64,000 bases of DNA from Ptiloglossa arizonensis (Eukaryota; Arthropoda; Insecta; Hymenoptera; Colletidae), in the NCBI RefSeq assembly GCF_051014685.1, contig NW_027478886.1, positions 310,001-374,000 on the forward strand, in the 5' to 3' direction. This document shows, in pieces, positions 26,253 through 42,999 of this stretch (the stretch's first letter is position 1; each line of letters starts with the position of its first letter). A program made the position numbers and the translations under genes. The notes under the pieces were generated by a model. That model saw nothing but the letters and a program-made list of their open reading frames with translations. It searched no databases and had not been told where the DNA came from.

Positions 26253-27771
26253 GTTATACGTTATTCGTTATACGTTATACGTTATACGTTATACGTTATA
26301 CGGAATACGTTATACGTTATACGTTATACGTTATACGTCATACGTTATACGTTATACGTTACACGTTATACGTTATATGTTATACGTTATACGTTATACG
26401 TTATACGCTAAACGTTATACGTTATACGTTATAAGTTATACGTTACATGTTATAGGTTACACGTTATACGTTACACGTTATACGTTACACGTTATACGTT
26501 ACACGTTATACGTTATATGTTATACGTTATACGTAATATGTAATACGTTATACCATTTACGTTATTCGTTATACGTTCTTCGTTATGCGTTGTACGTTAT
26601 ACGTTGTGCGTTATACGTTATACGTTACACGTTATACGTTACACGTTACACGTTATACGTCACACGTTATACGTTATACGTTAGACGTTATACGTTATAC
26701 GTTACACGTTATACGTTCTTCGTTACACGTTGTACGTTATACGTTATGCGTTATACGTTAAACGTTATACGTTATACGTTATACGTAATACGTTATACAT
26801 TATACGTTACACGTTATACGTTATACGTCACACGTTATACGTCACACGTTATACGTTATACGTTACACGTTATACGTTGTACGTTATACGCTATACGTTA
26901 TACGTTATACGTTATACGTTATACGTTATACGTTATACGTTATACGTTATACGTTATACGTTATACGTTATACGTTATACGTTACACGTTATACGTTATA
27001 CGTTACACGTTATAAGTTATACGTTATACGTTATACGTTATACGTCATAGCTTACACGATACACGTTATACGTCATACGTTATACGTTACACGTTATACG
27101 TCACACGTTATACGTTATACGTTACACGTTACACGTTATACGTTATACGTTATACCTTATACGTTATACGTTATACGTTATACGTTATACGTTATACGTT
27201 AAACGTTATACGTTATACGTTACACGTTATACGTTATACGTTACACGTTATACGTTATACGTTATACGTTATACGTTATACGTTATACGATATACGTTAT
27301 ACGTTATACGTTATACGTGATACGTTATACGTTATACGTTATACGTTATACGTTACACGTTATACGTTACACGTTATACGTTATACGTTATACGTTAAAC
27401 GTTATACGTTATACGTTATACGTTAAGCGTTATACGTTATACGTTACACGTTATACGTTATACGTTACACGTTATACGTTATACGTTATACGTTATACGT
27501 TATACGTTATACGTTATGCGTCATAGCTTACACGATACACGTTATGCGTCATACGTTATACGTTACACGTTATACGTCACACGTTATACGTTATACGTTA
27601 CACGTTATATGTTATACCTTATACGTTATACGTTATACGTTATACGTTATACGTTAAACGTTATACGTTATACGTCACACGTTATACGTTATACGTTACA
27701 CGTTATACGTTATACGTTATACGTTATAAGTTATACGTTATACGTTACACGTTATACGTTATACGTCACAC
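26253..27771. repeat. 1519-bp duplication, unit 1
   Basis: Matches the following segment at an offset of 1519 bp, exactly 217 heptads. A boxes 26533/28052 and D boxes 27046/28565 coincide. One seen difference: ACATG at about 26447 against ACACG in the copy. A partial third copy follows at about 1491 bp (213 heptads), seen at 28836/30327. Ends are approximate because they lie in plain repeat. Confidence 0.75.
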
Positions 27772-29290
27772 GTAATACGTTATACGTTATTCGTTATACG
27801 TTATACGTTATACGTTATACGTTATACGGAATACGTTATACGTTATACGTTATACGTCATACGTTATACGTTATACGTTACACGTTATACGTTATATGTT
27901 ATACGTTATACGTTATACGTTATACGCTAAACGTTATACGTTATACGTTATAAGTTATACGTTACACGTTATAGGTTACACGTTATACGTTACACGTTAT
28001 ACGTTACACGTTATACGTTACACGTTATACGTTATATGTTATACGTTATACGTAATATGTAATACGTTATACCATTTACGTTATTCGTTATACGTTCTTC
28101 GTTATGCGTTGTACGTTATACGTTGTGCGTTATACGTTATACGTTACACGTTATACGTTACACGTTACACGTTATACGTCACACGTTATACGTTATACGT
28201 TAGACGTTATACGTTATACGTTACACGTTATACGTTCTTCGTTACACGTTGTACGTTATACGTTATGCGTTATACGTTAAACGTTATACGTTATACGTTA
28301 TACGTAATACGTTATACATTATACGTTACACGTTATACGTTATACGTCACACGTTATACGTCACACGTTATACGTTATACGTTACACGTTATACGTTGTA
28401 CGTTATACGCTATACGTTATACGTTATACGTTATACGTTATACGTTATACGTTATACGTTATACGTTATACGTTATACGTTATACGTTATACGTTATACG
28501 TTACACGTTATACGTTATACGTTACACGTTATAAGTTATACGTTATACGTTATACGTTATACGTCATAGCTTACACGATACACGTTATACGTCATACGTT
28601 ATACGTTACACGTTATACGTCACACGTTATACGTTATACGTTACACGTTACACGTTATACGTTATACGTTATACCTTATACGTTATACGTTATACGTTAT
28701 ACGTTATACGTTATACGTTAAACGTTATACGTTATACGTTACACGTTATACGTTATACGTTACACGTTATACGTTATACGTTATACGTTATACGTTATAC
28801 GTTATACGATATACGTTATACGTTATACGTTATACGTGATACGTTATACGTTATACGTTATACGTTATACGTTACACGTTATACGTTACACGTTATACGT
28901 TATACGTTATACGTTAAACGTTATACGTTATACGTTATACGTTAAGCGTTATACGTTATACGTTACACGTTATACGTTATACGTTACACGTTATACGTTA
29001 TACGTTATACGTTATACGTTATACGTTATGCGTCATAGCTTACACGATACACGTTATGCGTCATACGTTATACGTTACACGTTATACGTCACACGTTATA
29101 CGTTATACGTTACACGTTATATGTTATACCTTATACGTTATACGTTATACGTTATACGTTATACGTTAAACGTTATACGTTATACGTCACACGTTATACG
29201 TTATACGTTACACGTTATACGTTATACGTTATACGTTATAAGTTATACGTTATACGTTATACGTTATACGTTATACGTTATACGTTATAC
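27772..29290. repeat. 1519-bp duplication, unit 2
   Basis: Second copy of the unit above. Slightly shorter in its right half: the D box pair 27522/29034 is 1512 bp apart, a one-heptad loss. Confidence 0.72.
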
Positions 29291-32200
29291 GTTATACGTT
29301 ATACGTTATACGTTATACGTTATACGTTACACGTTATACGTTATACGTTACACGTTATACGTTATACGTTATACGTTATACGTTATACGTCATAGCTTAC
29401 ACGATACACGTTATACGTCATACGTTATACGTTACACGTTGTACGTCACACGTTATACGTTATACGTTACACGTTACACGTTATACGTTATACGTTATAC
29501 CTTATACGTTATACGTTATACGTTATACGTTATACGTTATACGTTAAACGTTATACGTTATACGTTACACGTTATACGTTATACGATACACGTTATACGT
29601 TATACGTTATACGTTATACGTTATACGTTATACGTTATACGTTATACGTTATACGTTATACGTTATACGTTATACGTTATACGTTATACGTTATACGTTA
29701 TACGTTACACGTTATACGTTACACGTTATACGTTACACGTTACACGTTATACCTTATACGTTATACGTTATACGTTATACGTTATACGTTAAACGTTATA
29801 CGTTATACGTTACACGTTATACGTTATACGTTACACGTTATACGCTATACGTTATACGTTATACGTTATACGTTATACGTTATACGTTATACGTTATACG
29901 TTATACGTTACACGTTATACGTTATACCTTATACGTTATACGTTATACGTTATACGTTATACGTTAAACGTTATACGTTATACGTTATACGTTAAACGTT
30001 ATACGTTATACGTTACACGTTATACGTTATACGTTACACGTTATACGTTATACGTTATACGTTATACGTGATACGTCATAGCTTACACGATACACGTTAT
30101 ACGTCATACGTTATACGTTACACGTTATACGTCACACGTTATACGTTATACGTTACACGTTATATGTTATACCTTATACGTTATACGTTATACGTTATAC
30201 GTTATACGTTAAACGTTATACGTTATACGTCACACGTTATACGTTATACGTTACACGTTATACGTTATACGTTATACGTTATACGTTATACGTTATACGA
30301 TATACGTTATACGTTATACGTTATACGTGATACGTTATACGTTATACGTTATACGTTATACGTTACACGTTATACGTTACACGTTATACGTTATACGTTA
30401 TACGTTAAACGTTATACGTTATACGTTATACGTTAAGCGTTATACGTTATACGTTACACGTTATACGTTATACGTTACACGTTATACGTTATACGTTATA
30501 CGTTATACGTTATACGTTATGCGTCATAGCTTACACGATACACGTTATGCGTCATACGTTATACGTTACACGTTATACGTCACACGTTATACGTTATACG
30601 TTACACGTTATATGTTATACCTTATACGTTATACGTTATACGTTATACGTTATACGTTAAACGTTATACGTTATACGTTACACGTTATACGTTATACGTT
30701 ACACGTTATACGTTATACGTTACACGTTATACGTTATACGTTACACGTTATACGTTATACGTTATACGTTATACGTGATACGTCATAGCTTACACGATAC
30801 ACGTTATACGTCATACGTTATACGTTACACGTTATACGTCACACGTTATACGTTATACGTTACACGTTACACGTTATATGTTATACGTTACACGTTATAC
30901 GCTATACGTTATACGTTATACGTTATACGTTATACGTTATACGTTATACGTTATACGTTACACGTTATACGTTATACCTTATACGTTATACGTTAAACGT
31001 TATACGTTATACGTTAAACGTTATACGTTATACGTTATACGTTAAACGTTATACGTTATACGTTACACGTTATACGTTATACGTTACACGTTATACGTTA
31101 TACGTTATACGTTATACGTTATACGTTATACGTCATAGCTTACACGATACACGTTATACGTCATACGTTATACGTTACACGTTATACGTCACACGTTATA
31201 CGTTATACGTTACACGTTATACGTTATACCTTATACGTTATACGTTATACGTTATACGTTATACGTTAAACGTTATACGTTATACGTTACACGTTATACG
31301 TTATACGTTACACGTTATACGTTATACGTTATACGTTATACGTTATACGTTATACGTTATACGTTATACGTTATACGTTATACGTTATACGTTATACGTC
31401 ACACGTAATACGTTATACGTTATTCGTTATACGTTATACGTTATACGTTATACGTTATACGGAATACGTTATACGTTATACGTTATACGTCATACGTTAT
31501 ACGTTATACGTTACACGTTATACGTTATATGTTATACGTTATACGTTATACGTTATACGCTAAACGTTATACGTTATACGTTATAAGTTATACGTTACAC
31601 GTTATACGTTACACGTTATACGTTACACGTTATACGTTACACGTTATACGTTACACGTTATACGTTATATGTTATACGTTATACGTAATATGTAATACGT
31701 TATACCATTTACGTTATTCGTTATACGTTCTTCGTTATGCGTTGTACGTTATACGTTGTGCGTTATACGTTATACGTTACACGTTATACGTTACACGTTA
31801 CACGTTATACGTCACACGTTATACGTTATACGTTAGACGTTATACGTTATACGTTACACGTTATACGTTCTTCGTTACACGTTGTACGTTATACGTTATG
31901 CGTTATACGTTAAACGTTATACGTTATACGCTATAAGTTATAAGTTATACGTTATACGTTATACGTTATACGTTATACGTTATACGTTATACGTTATACG
32001 TTATACGTTACACGTTATACGTTATACGTCACACGTTATACGTTATACGTCATACGTTGTACGTAATACGTTATACGTTATACGTTATACGTAATACGTT
32101 ATACATTATACGTTACACGTTATACGTTATACGTCACACGTTATACGTCACACGTTATACGTTATACGTTACACGTTATACGTTGTACGTTATACGTTAT

Positions 32201-35200
32201 ACGTTATACGTTATACGTTATACGTTATACGTTATACGTTATACGTTATACGTTATACGTTATACGTTATACGTTATACGTTATACGTTACACGTTATAC
32301 GTTATACGTTACACGTTATAAGTTATACGTTACACGTTATACGTTATACGTTACACGTTATACGCTATACGTTATACGTTATACGTTATACGCTATACGT
32401 TAAACGTTATACGTTATACGTTATACTTTATACGTTACACGTTATACGTTATACGTCACACGTTATACGTTATACGTTACACGTTATACGTTACACGTTA
32501 TACGTTACACGTTATACGTTACACGTTACACGTTATACGTCACACGTTATACGTTATACGTTATACGTTATACGTTATACGTTATACGTTATACGTTATA
32601 CGTTATACGTTATACGTTATACGTTATACGTTATACGTTATACGTTATACGTTATACGTTATACGTTATACGTTATACGTTATACGTTATACGTTATACG
32701 TTATACGTTATACGTTATACGTTATACGTTATACGTTATACGTTATACGTTATACGTTATACGTTATACGTTATACGTTATACGTTATACGTTATACGTT
32801 ACACGTTATACGTTACACGTTATACGTTATACGTTATACGTTATACGTTATACGTTATACGTTATACGTTATACGTTATACGTTATACGTTATACGTTAT
32901 ACGTTATACGTTATACGTTATACGTTACACGTTATACGTTATACGTCACACGTTATACGTTATACGTTACACGTTATACGTTATACGATATACGTTATAC
33001 GTTATACGTTATACGTTATACGTTATACGTTATACGTTATACGTTACACGTTATACGTTATACGTCACACGTGATACGATATACGTTACACGTTATACGT
33101 TATACGTCACACGTTATACGTTATACGTTAGACGTTATACGTTATACGTTATACGTTATACGTTATACGTTATACGTTATACGTTATACGTTATACGTTA
33201 TACGTTATACGTTATACGTTATACGTTATACGTTATACGTTACACGTTATACGATATACGTCACACGTTATACGTTATACGTTAGACGTTATACGTTATA
33301 CGTTACACGTTACACGTTATACGTTATACGTTATACGTTATACGTTATACGTTATACGTTATACGTTATACGTTATACGTTATACGTTATACGTTATACG
33401 TTATACGTTATACGTTATACGTTATACGTTATACGTTATACGTTATACGTTATACGTTATACGTTATACGTTATACGTTATACGTTATACGTTATACGTT
33501 ACACGTTATACGTCATACGTCACACGTTATACGTTATACGTCACACGTTATACGTTATACGTTATACGTTATACGTTATACGTTATACGTTATACGTTAC
33601 ACGTTATACGTTATACGTTATACGTTATACGTTATACGTTATACTTTATACGTTATACGTTATATGTTATACGTTATACGTTATACGTCATACGTTATAC
33701 GTTACACGTTATACGTTATACGTTATACGTTATACGTTATACGTTATACGTCACACGTTATACGTTATACGTTAGACGTTGTACGTTATACGTTATACGT
33801 TATACGTTATACGTTATACGTTATACGTTATACGTTATACGTTATACGTTATACGTTATACGTTACACGTTGTACGATATACGTCACACGTTATACGTTA
33901 TACGTTAGACGTTATACGTTATACGTTATACGTTATACGTTATACGTTATACGTTATACGTTATACGTTATACGTTATACGTTATACGTTATACGTTATA
34001 CGTTATACGTTATACGTTATACGTTATACGTTACACGTTATACGTTATACGTTATACGTTATACGTTATACGTTATACGTCATACGTTATACGTTATACG
34101 TTATACGTTATACGTTATACGTTATACGTTATACGTCACACGTTATACGTTATACGTTACACGTTATACGTTATACGTTATACGTTATACGTTATACGTT
34201 ATACGTTATACGTTATACGTTATACGTTATACGTTATACGTTATACGTTATACGTTATACGTTATACGTTATACGTTATACGTTATACGTTATACTTTAT
34301 ACGTTATACGTTATATGTTATACGTTATACGTTATACGTTATACGTCATACGTTATACGTTATACGTTATACGTTATACGTTATACTTTATACGTTATAC
34401 GTTATATGTTATACGTTATACGTTATACGTTATACGTTACACGTCATACGTTATACGTTACACGTTATACGTTCTTCGTTATGCGTTGTACGTTATACGT
34501 TGTGCGTTATACGTTACACGTTATATGTTATTCGTTATACGTTATACGTTATACGTTATACGTTACACGTTATACGTTATACGTCACACGTTATACGTTA
34601 TACGTTATTCGTTATACGTTATACGTTATACGTTATACGTTATACGTTATACGTTATACGTCACACGTTATACGTTATACGTTATTCGTTACACGTTATA
34701 CGTTATACGTTATACGTTATACGGAATACGTTATACGTTATACGTTATACGTCATACGTTATACGTTATACGTTATATGTTATACGTTATACGTAATATG
34801 TAATACGTTATACGATTTACGTTATTCGTTATACGTTCTTCGTTATGCGTTGTACGTTATTCGTTGTGCGTTATACGTTATACGTTATACGTGATACGTT
34901 ATACGTTATACGTTATACGTTATACGTTATACGATATACGTTATACGTTATACGTTATACGCTATACGTTAAACGTTATACGTTATACGTTATACTTTAT
35001 ACGTTACACGTTATACGTTATACGTCACACGTTATACGTTATACGTTACACGTTATACGTTACACGTTATACGTTACACGTTATACGTTATACGTTACAC
35101 GTTATACGTTACACGTTATACGTTACACGTTACACGTTATACGTCACACGTTATACGTTATACGTTATACGTTATACGTTATACGTTATACGTTATACGT

Positions 35201-35385
35201 TATACGTTATACGTTATACGTTATACGTTATACGTTATACGTTATACGTTATACGTTATACGTTATACGTTATACGTTATACGTTATACGTTATACGTTA
35301 TACGTTATACGTTATACGTTATACGTTATACGTTATACGTTATACGTTATACGTTATACGTTATACGTTATACGTTATACGTTAT

Positions 35386-37329
35386 ACGTTACACGTTATA
35401 CGTTACACGTTATACGTTATACGTTATACGTTATACGTTATACGTTATACGTTATACGTTATACGTTATACGTTATACGTTATACGATATACGTTATACG
35501 TTATACGTTATACGTTATACGTTATACGTTATACGTTATACGTTACACGTTATACGTTATACGTCACACGTTATACGTTATACGTTACACGTTATACGTT
35601 ATACGATATACGTTATACGTTATACGTTATACGTTATACGTTATACGTTATACGTTATACGTTACACGTTATACGTTATACGTCACACGTGATACGATAT
35701 ACGTTACACGTTATACGTTATACGTCACACGTTATACGTTATACGTTAGACGTTATACGTTATACGTTATACGTTATACGTTATACGTTATACGTTATAC
35801 GTTATACGTTATACGTTATACGTTATACGTTATACGTTATACGTTATACGTTATACGTTATACGTTACACGTTATACGATATACGTCACACGTTATACGT
35901 TATACGTTAGACGTTATACGTTATACGTTACACGTTACACGTTATACGTTATACGTTATACGTTATACGTTATACGTTATACGTTATACGTTATACGTTA
36001 TACGTTATACGTTATACGTTATACGTTATACGTTATACGTTATACGTTATACGTTATACGTTATACGTTATACGTTATACGTTATACGTTATACGTTATA
36101 CGTTATACGTTATACGTTATACGTTATACGTTATACGTTACACGTTATACGTCATACGTCACACGTTATACGTTATACGTCACACGTTATACGTTATACG
36201 TTATACGTTATACGTTATACGTTATACGTTATACGTTACACGTTATACGTTATACGTTATACGTTATACGTTATACGTTATACTTTATACGTTATACGTT
36301 ATATGTTATACGTTATACGTTATACGTCATACGTTATACGTTACACGTTATACGTTCTTCGTTATACTTTATACGTTATACGTTATATGTTATACGTCAC
36401 ACGTTATACGTTATACGTTATACGTTATACGTCATACGTTATACGTTACACGCTATACGTCACACGTTATACGTTATACTTTACACGTTGTACGTTTTAC
36501 GTTATTCGTTATACGTTACACGTTATACGTTATTCGTTATACGTTATACGTTATACGTTATACGTTATACGTTATACGTTATACGTTATACGTTATACGT
36601 TACACGTTATACGTTATACGTCACACGTTATACGTTATACGTCATACGTTGTACGTAATACGTTATACGTTATACGTTATACGTAATACGTTATACGTTA
36701 TACGTTACACGTTATACGTTATACGTCACACGTTATACGTCACACGTTATACGTTATACGTTACACGTTATACGTTATACGTTATACGTTATACGTTACA
36801 CGTTATACGTTATACGTTATACGTTACACGTTATACGTTATACGTCACACGTTATACGTTATACGTCATACGTTGTACGTAATACGTTATACGTTATACG
36901 TTATACGTAATACGTTATACGTTATACGTTACACGTTATACGTTATACGTCACACGTTATACGTCACACGTTATACGTTATACGTTGCACGTTATACGTT
37001 ATACGTTATACGTTATACGTTACACGTTATACTTTATACGTTATACGTTATACGTTATACGTTATACGTTATACGTTATACGTTATACGTTATACGTTAT
37101 ACGTTATACGTTACACGTTATACGTTATACGTTACACGTTATACGTTATACGTTATACGTTATACGTTATACGTCATAGCTTACACGATACACGTTATAC
37201 GTTTACGTTATACGTTACACGTTATACGTCACACGTTATACGTTATACGTTACACGTTATACGTTATACGTTATACGTTATACGTTATACGTCATAGCTT
37301 ACACGATACACGTTATACGTTTACGTTAT
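35386..37329. repeat. 1944-bp tandem duplication, unit 1
   Basis: Matches 37330 onward at a constant offset of 1944. Shared rare landmarks include GTGATACGATATACG, TTCTTCGTTATACTTTA (36354/38298), TTGCACG and the register break next to the D box (37175/39119). Translations of the two copies agree over hundreds of residues. Boundaries are approximate. Confidence 0.8.
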
Positions 37330-39222
37330 ACGTTACACGTTATACGTTACACGTTATACGTTATACGTTATACGTTATACGTTATACGTTATACGTTATA
37401 CGTTATACGTTATACGTTATACGTTATACGATATACGTTATACGTTATACGTTATACGTTATACGTTATACGTTATACGTTATACGTTACACGTTATACG
37501 TTATACGTCACACGTTATACGTTATACGTTACACGTTATACGTTATACGATATACGTTATACGTTATACGTTATACGTTATACGTTATACGTTATACGTT
37601 ATACGTTACACGTTATACGTTATACGTCACACGTGATACGATATACGTTACACGTTATACGTTATACGTCACACGTTATACGTTATACGTTAGACGTTAT
37701 ACGTTATACGTTATACGTTATACGTTATACGTTATACGTTATACGTTATACGTTATACGTTATACGTTATACGTTATACGTTATACGTTATACGTTATAC
37801 GTTATACGTTACACGTTATACGATATACGTCACACGTTATACGTTATACGTTAGACGTTATACGTTATACGTTACACGTTACACGTTATACGTTATACGT
37901 TATACGTTATACGTTATACGTTATACGTTATACGTTATACGTTATACGTTATACGTTATACGTTATACGTTATACGTTATACGTTATACGTTATACGTTA
38001 TACGTTATACGTTATACGTTATACGTTATACGTTATACGTTATACGTTATACGTTATACGTTATACGTTATACGTTATACGTTACACGTTATACGTCATA
38101 CGTCACACGTTATACGTTATACGTCACACGTTATACGTTATACGTTATACGTTATACGTTATACGTTATACGTTATACGTTACACGTTATACGTTATACG
38201 TTATACGTTATACGTTATACGTTATACTTTATACGTTATACGTTATATGTTATACGTTATACGTTATACGTCATACGTTATACGTTACACGTTATACGTT
38301 CTTCGTTATACTTTATACGTTATACGTTATATGTTATACGTCACACGTTATACGTTATACGTTATACGTTATACGTCATACGTTATACGTTACACGCTAT
38401 ACGTCACACGTTATACGTTATACTTTACACGTTGTACGTTTTACGTTATTCGTTATACGTTACACGTTATACGTTATTCGTTATACGTTATACGTTATAC
38501 GTTATACGTTATACGTTATACGTTATACGTTATACGTTATACGTTACACGTTATACGTTATACGTCACACGTTATACGTTATACGTCATACGTTGTACGT
38601 AATACGTTATACGTTATACGTTATACGTAATACGTTATACGTTATACGTTACACGTTATACGTTATACGTCACACGTTATACGTCACACGTTATACGTTA
38701 TACGTTACACGTTATACGTTATACGTTATACGTTATACGTTACACGTTATACGTTATACGTTATACGTTACACGTTATACGTTATACGTCACACGTTATA
38801 CGTTATACGTCATACGTTGTACGTAATACGTTATACGTTATACGTTATACGTAATACGTTATACGTTATACGTTACACGTTATACGTTATACGTCACACG
38901 TTATACGTCACACGTTATACGTTATACGTTGCACGTTATACGTTATACGTTATACGTTATACGTTACACGTTATACTTTATACGTTATACGTTATACGTT
39001 ATACGTTATACGTTATACGTTATACGTTATACGTTATACGTTATACGTTATACGTTACACGTTATACGTTATACGTTACACGTTATACGTTATACGTTAT
39101 ACGTTATACGTTATACGTCATAGCTTACACGATACACGTTATACGTTTACGTTATACGTTACACGTTATACGTCACACGTTATACGTTATACGTTACACG
39201 TTATACGTTATACGTTATACCT
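37330..39222. repeat. 1944-bp tandem duplication, unit 2
   Basis: Second unit; similarity fades after about 39222, where the copy reads TTATACCTTATACG while unit 1 stays plain repeat up to another D box at 37293. Confidence 0.78.
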
Positions 39223-40481
39223 TATACGTTATACGTTATACGTTATACGTTATACGTTATACGTTATACGTTACACGTTATACGTTATACGTCACACGTT
39301 ATACGTTATACGTTATACGTTATACGTTATACGTTATACGTTATACGTTATACGTTACACGTTATACGTCACACGTTATACGTTATACGTTATACGTTAC
39401 ACGTTATAAGTTATACGTCACACGTAATACGTTATACGTTATACGTTATACGTTATACGTAATACGTTATACGTTATACGTTATACGTTATACGTTACAC
39501 GTTATACGTCACACGTTATACGTTATACGTTATACGTTACACGTTATAAGTTATACGTCACACGTAATACGTTATACGTTACACGTTATACGTTATACGT
39601 TATACGTTATACGTTAAACGTTATACGTTATACGTTATACGTTATACGTTATACGTTATACGTTATACGTTATACGTTATACGTTATACGTTATACGTTA
39701 CACGTTATACGTTACACGTTATACGTTATACGTCACACGTTATACGTTATACGTTATACGTTATACGTTATACGTTATACGTTATACGTTATACGTTACA
39801 CGTTATACGTCACACGTTATACGTTATACGTTATACGTTATACGTTATACGTTATACGTTATACGTTATACGTTATACGTTATACGTTACACGTTATACG
39901 TTACACGTTATACGTTATACGTTATACGTTATACGTTATACGTTATACGTTATACGTTATACGTTATACGTTATACGTTATACGATATACGTTATACGTT
40001 ATACGTTATACGTTATACGTTATACGTTATACGTTATACGTTACACGTTATACGTTATACGTCACACGTTATACGTTATACGTTACACGTTATACGTTAT
40101 ACGATATACGTTATACGTTATACGTTATACGTTATACGTTATACGTTATACGTTATACGTTACACGTTATACGTTATACGTCACACGTGATACGATATAC
40201 GTTACACGTTATACGTTATACGTCACACGTTATACGTTATACGTTAGACGTTATACGTTATACGTTATACGTTATACGTTATACGTTATACGTTATACGT
40301 TACACGTTATACGATATACGTCACACGTTATACGTTATACGTTAGACGTTATACGTTATACGTTACACGTTACACGTTATACGTTATACGTTATACGTTA
40401 CACGTTATACGTTATTCGTTATACGTTATACGTTATACGTTATACGTTATACGTTATACGTTACACGTTATACGTTACACG

Positions 40482-42100
40482 TTGTACGTTACACGTTATA
40501 AGTTATACGTTATACGTTATACGTTATATGTTACACGTTATACGTCACACGTTATACGTTATACGTTACACGTTATACGTTATACGTTATACGTTATACG
40601 TTATACGTTATACGTTATACGTTATACGTTATACGTTATACGTTATACGTTATACGTTACACGTTATACGTTATACGTCACACGTTATACGTTATACGTT
40701 ATACGTTATACGTTATACGTTATACGTTATACGTTATACGTTACACGTTATACGTCACACGTTATACGTTATACGTTATACGTTACACGTTATAAGTTAT
40801 ACGTCACACGTAATACGTTATACGTTACACGTTATACGTTATACGTTATACGTTATACGTTAAACGTTATACGTTATACGTTATACGTTATACGTTATAC
40901 GTTATACGTTATACGTTATACGTTATACGTTACACGTTATACGTTACACGTTGTACGTTACACGTTATAAGTTATACGTTATACGTTATACGTTATACGT
41001 TACACGTTATACGTCACACGTTATACGTTATACGTTACACTTTATACGTTATACGTTATACGTTATACGTTATACGTTATACGTTATACGTTATACGTTA
41101 TACGTTATACGTTATACGTTACACGTTATACGTCACACGTTATACGGTATACGTTATACGTTACACGTTATAAGTTATACGTCACACGTAATACGTTATA
41201 CGTTACACGTTATACGTTATACGTTATACGTTATACGTTATACGTTAAACGTTATACGTTATACGTTATACGTTATACGTTATACGTTATACGTTATACG
41301 TTATACGTTATACGTTATACGTTATACGTTATACGTAATACGTTACACGTTATACGTCACAGCTTACACGATACACGTCATACGTCATACGTTATTCGTT
41401 ACACGTTATACGTCACACGTTATACGTTATACGTTATACGTTATACGTTATACGTCATACGTTATACGTTACACGTTATACGTCACACGTTATACTTTAT
41501 ACGTTACACGTTATACGTTATATGTTATACGTTATACGTTATACGTTATACGTTAAACGTTATACGTTATACGTCATAAGTTATACGTTATACGTTATAC
41601 GTTATACGTTATACGTTATACGTTACACGTTATACGTTATACGTCACACGTAATACGTTATACGTTACACGTTATACGTTATACGTTATACGTTATACGT
41701 TACACGTTATACGTCACACGTTATACGTTATACGTTACACGTTGTACGTTATACGTTATTCGTTATACGTTACACGTTATACGTTATTCGTTATACGTTA
41801 TACGTTATACGTTATACGTTATACGTTATACGTTATACGATATACGTTATACGTTATACGTTACACGTTATACGTTATACGTCACACGTTATACGTTATA
41901 CGTTATACGTTATACGTTATACGTTATACGTTATACGTCACACGTTATACGTTATACGTTACACGTTGTACGTTATACGTTATTCGTTATACGTTACACG
42001 TTATACGTCACACGTTATACGTTATACGTTACACGTTGTACGTTATACGTTATTCGTTATACGTTACACGTTATACGTTATTCGTTATACGTTATACGTT
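40482..42100. repeat. Dispersed segmental repeat, copy 1 of 2
   Basis: Matches about 47328-48930 at offsets drifting from 6846 to 6832 bp in whole or near-whole heptads. The variant D boxes CACAGCTTACACG at 41358 and 48198 are partners. A third, partial relative starts near 54314. Confidence 0.72.
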
Positions 42101-42999
42101 TTACGTTATACGTTATACGTTATACGTTATACGTTATACGTTATACGTTATACGTTACACGTTATACGTTATACGTCACACGTTATACGTTATACGTTAC
42201 ACGTTATACGTTATACGTTATACGTTATACGTTATACGTTATACGTTATACGTTATACGTTACACGTTATACGTTATAAGTTATACGTTATACGTTATAC
42301 GTTATACGTTATACGTTATACGTTATACGTTATGCGTTACACGTTATACATTATACGTCACACGTTATACGTTACACGTTATACGTTATACCTTATACGT
42401 TATACGTTATACGTTATACGTTATACGTTATACGTTAAACGTTATACGTTATACGTTACACGTTATACGTTATACGTCACACGTTATACGTTATACGTCA
42501 TACGTTGTACGTAATACGTTATACGTTATACGTTATACGTAATACGTTATACGTTATACGTTATACGTTATACGTTATACGTTATACGTTATACGTTATA
42601 CGTTATACGTTATACGTTATACGTTATACGTTACACGTTATACGTTACACGTTATACGTTACACGTTATAAGTTATACGTTATACGTTATACGTTATACG
42701 TTATACGTTATACGTTATACGTTATACGTTATACGTTACACGTTATACGTTATACGTCGCACGTTATACGTTATACGTCATACGTTGTACGTAATACGTT
42801 ATACGTTATACGTTCTACGTAATACGTTATACGTTATACGTTACACGTTATACGTTAAACGTCACACGTTATACGTCACACGTTATACGTTATACGTTAC
42901 ACGTTATACGTTATACGTTATACGTTATACGTTACACGTTATACGTTATACGTTATACGTTATACGTTATACGTTATACGTTATACGTTATACGTTATA

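Larger units (their letters stand above)
9217..34870. repeat. ACGTTAT heptamer satellite, central-left block (type A domain)
   Basis: The same heptamer array resumes in register directly after the transposon. Sixteen complete type A boxes lie here (first 10723, last 34793), with seven of the ten C joints and many D boxes. The block holds the 3972-bp tandem duplication, the 1519-bp duplication and most of the 14-bp dimer tracts. From about 31.9 kb the density of complete A boxes drops and GTCACAC and GTTAGAC heptads with long pure tracts dominate. I see no gene, RNA or second transposon in this block. Confidence 0.96.
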
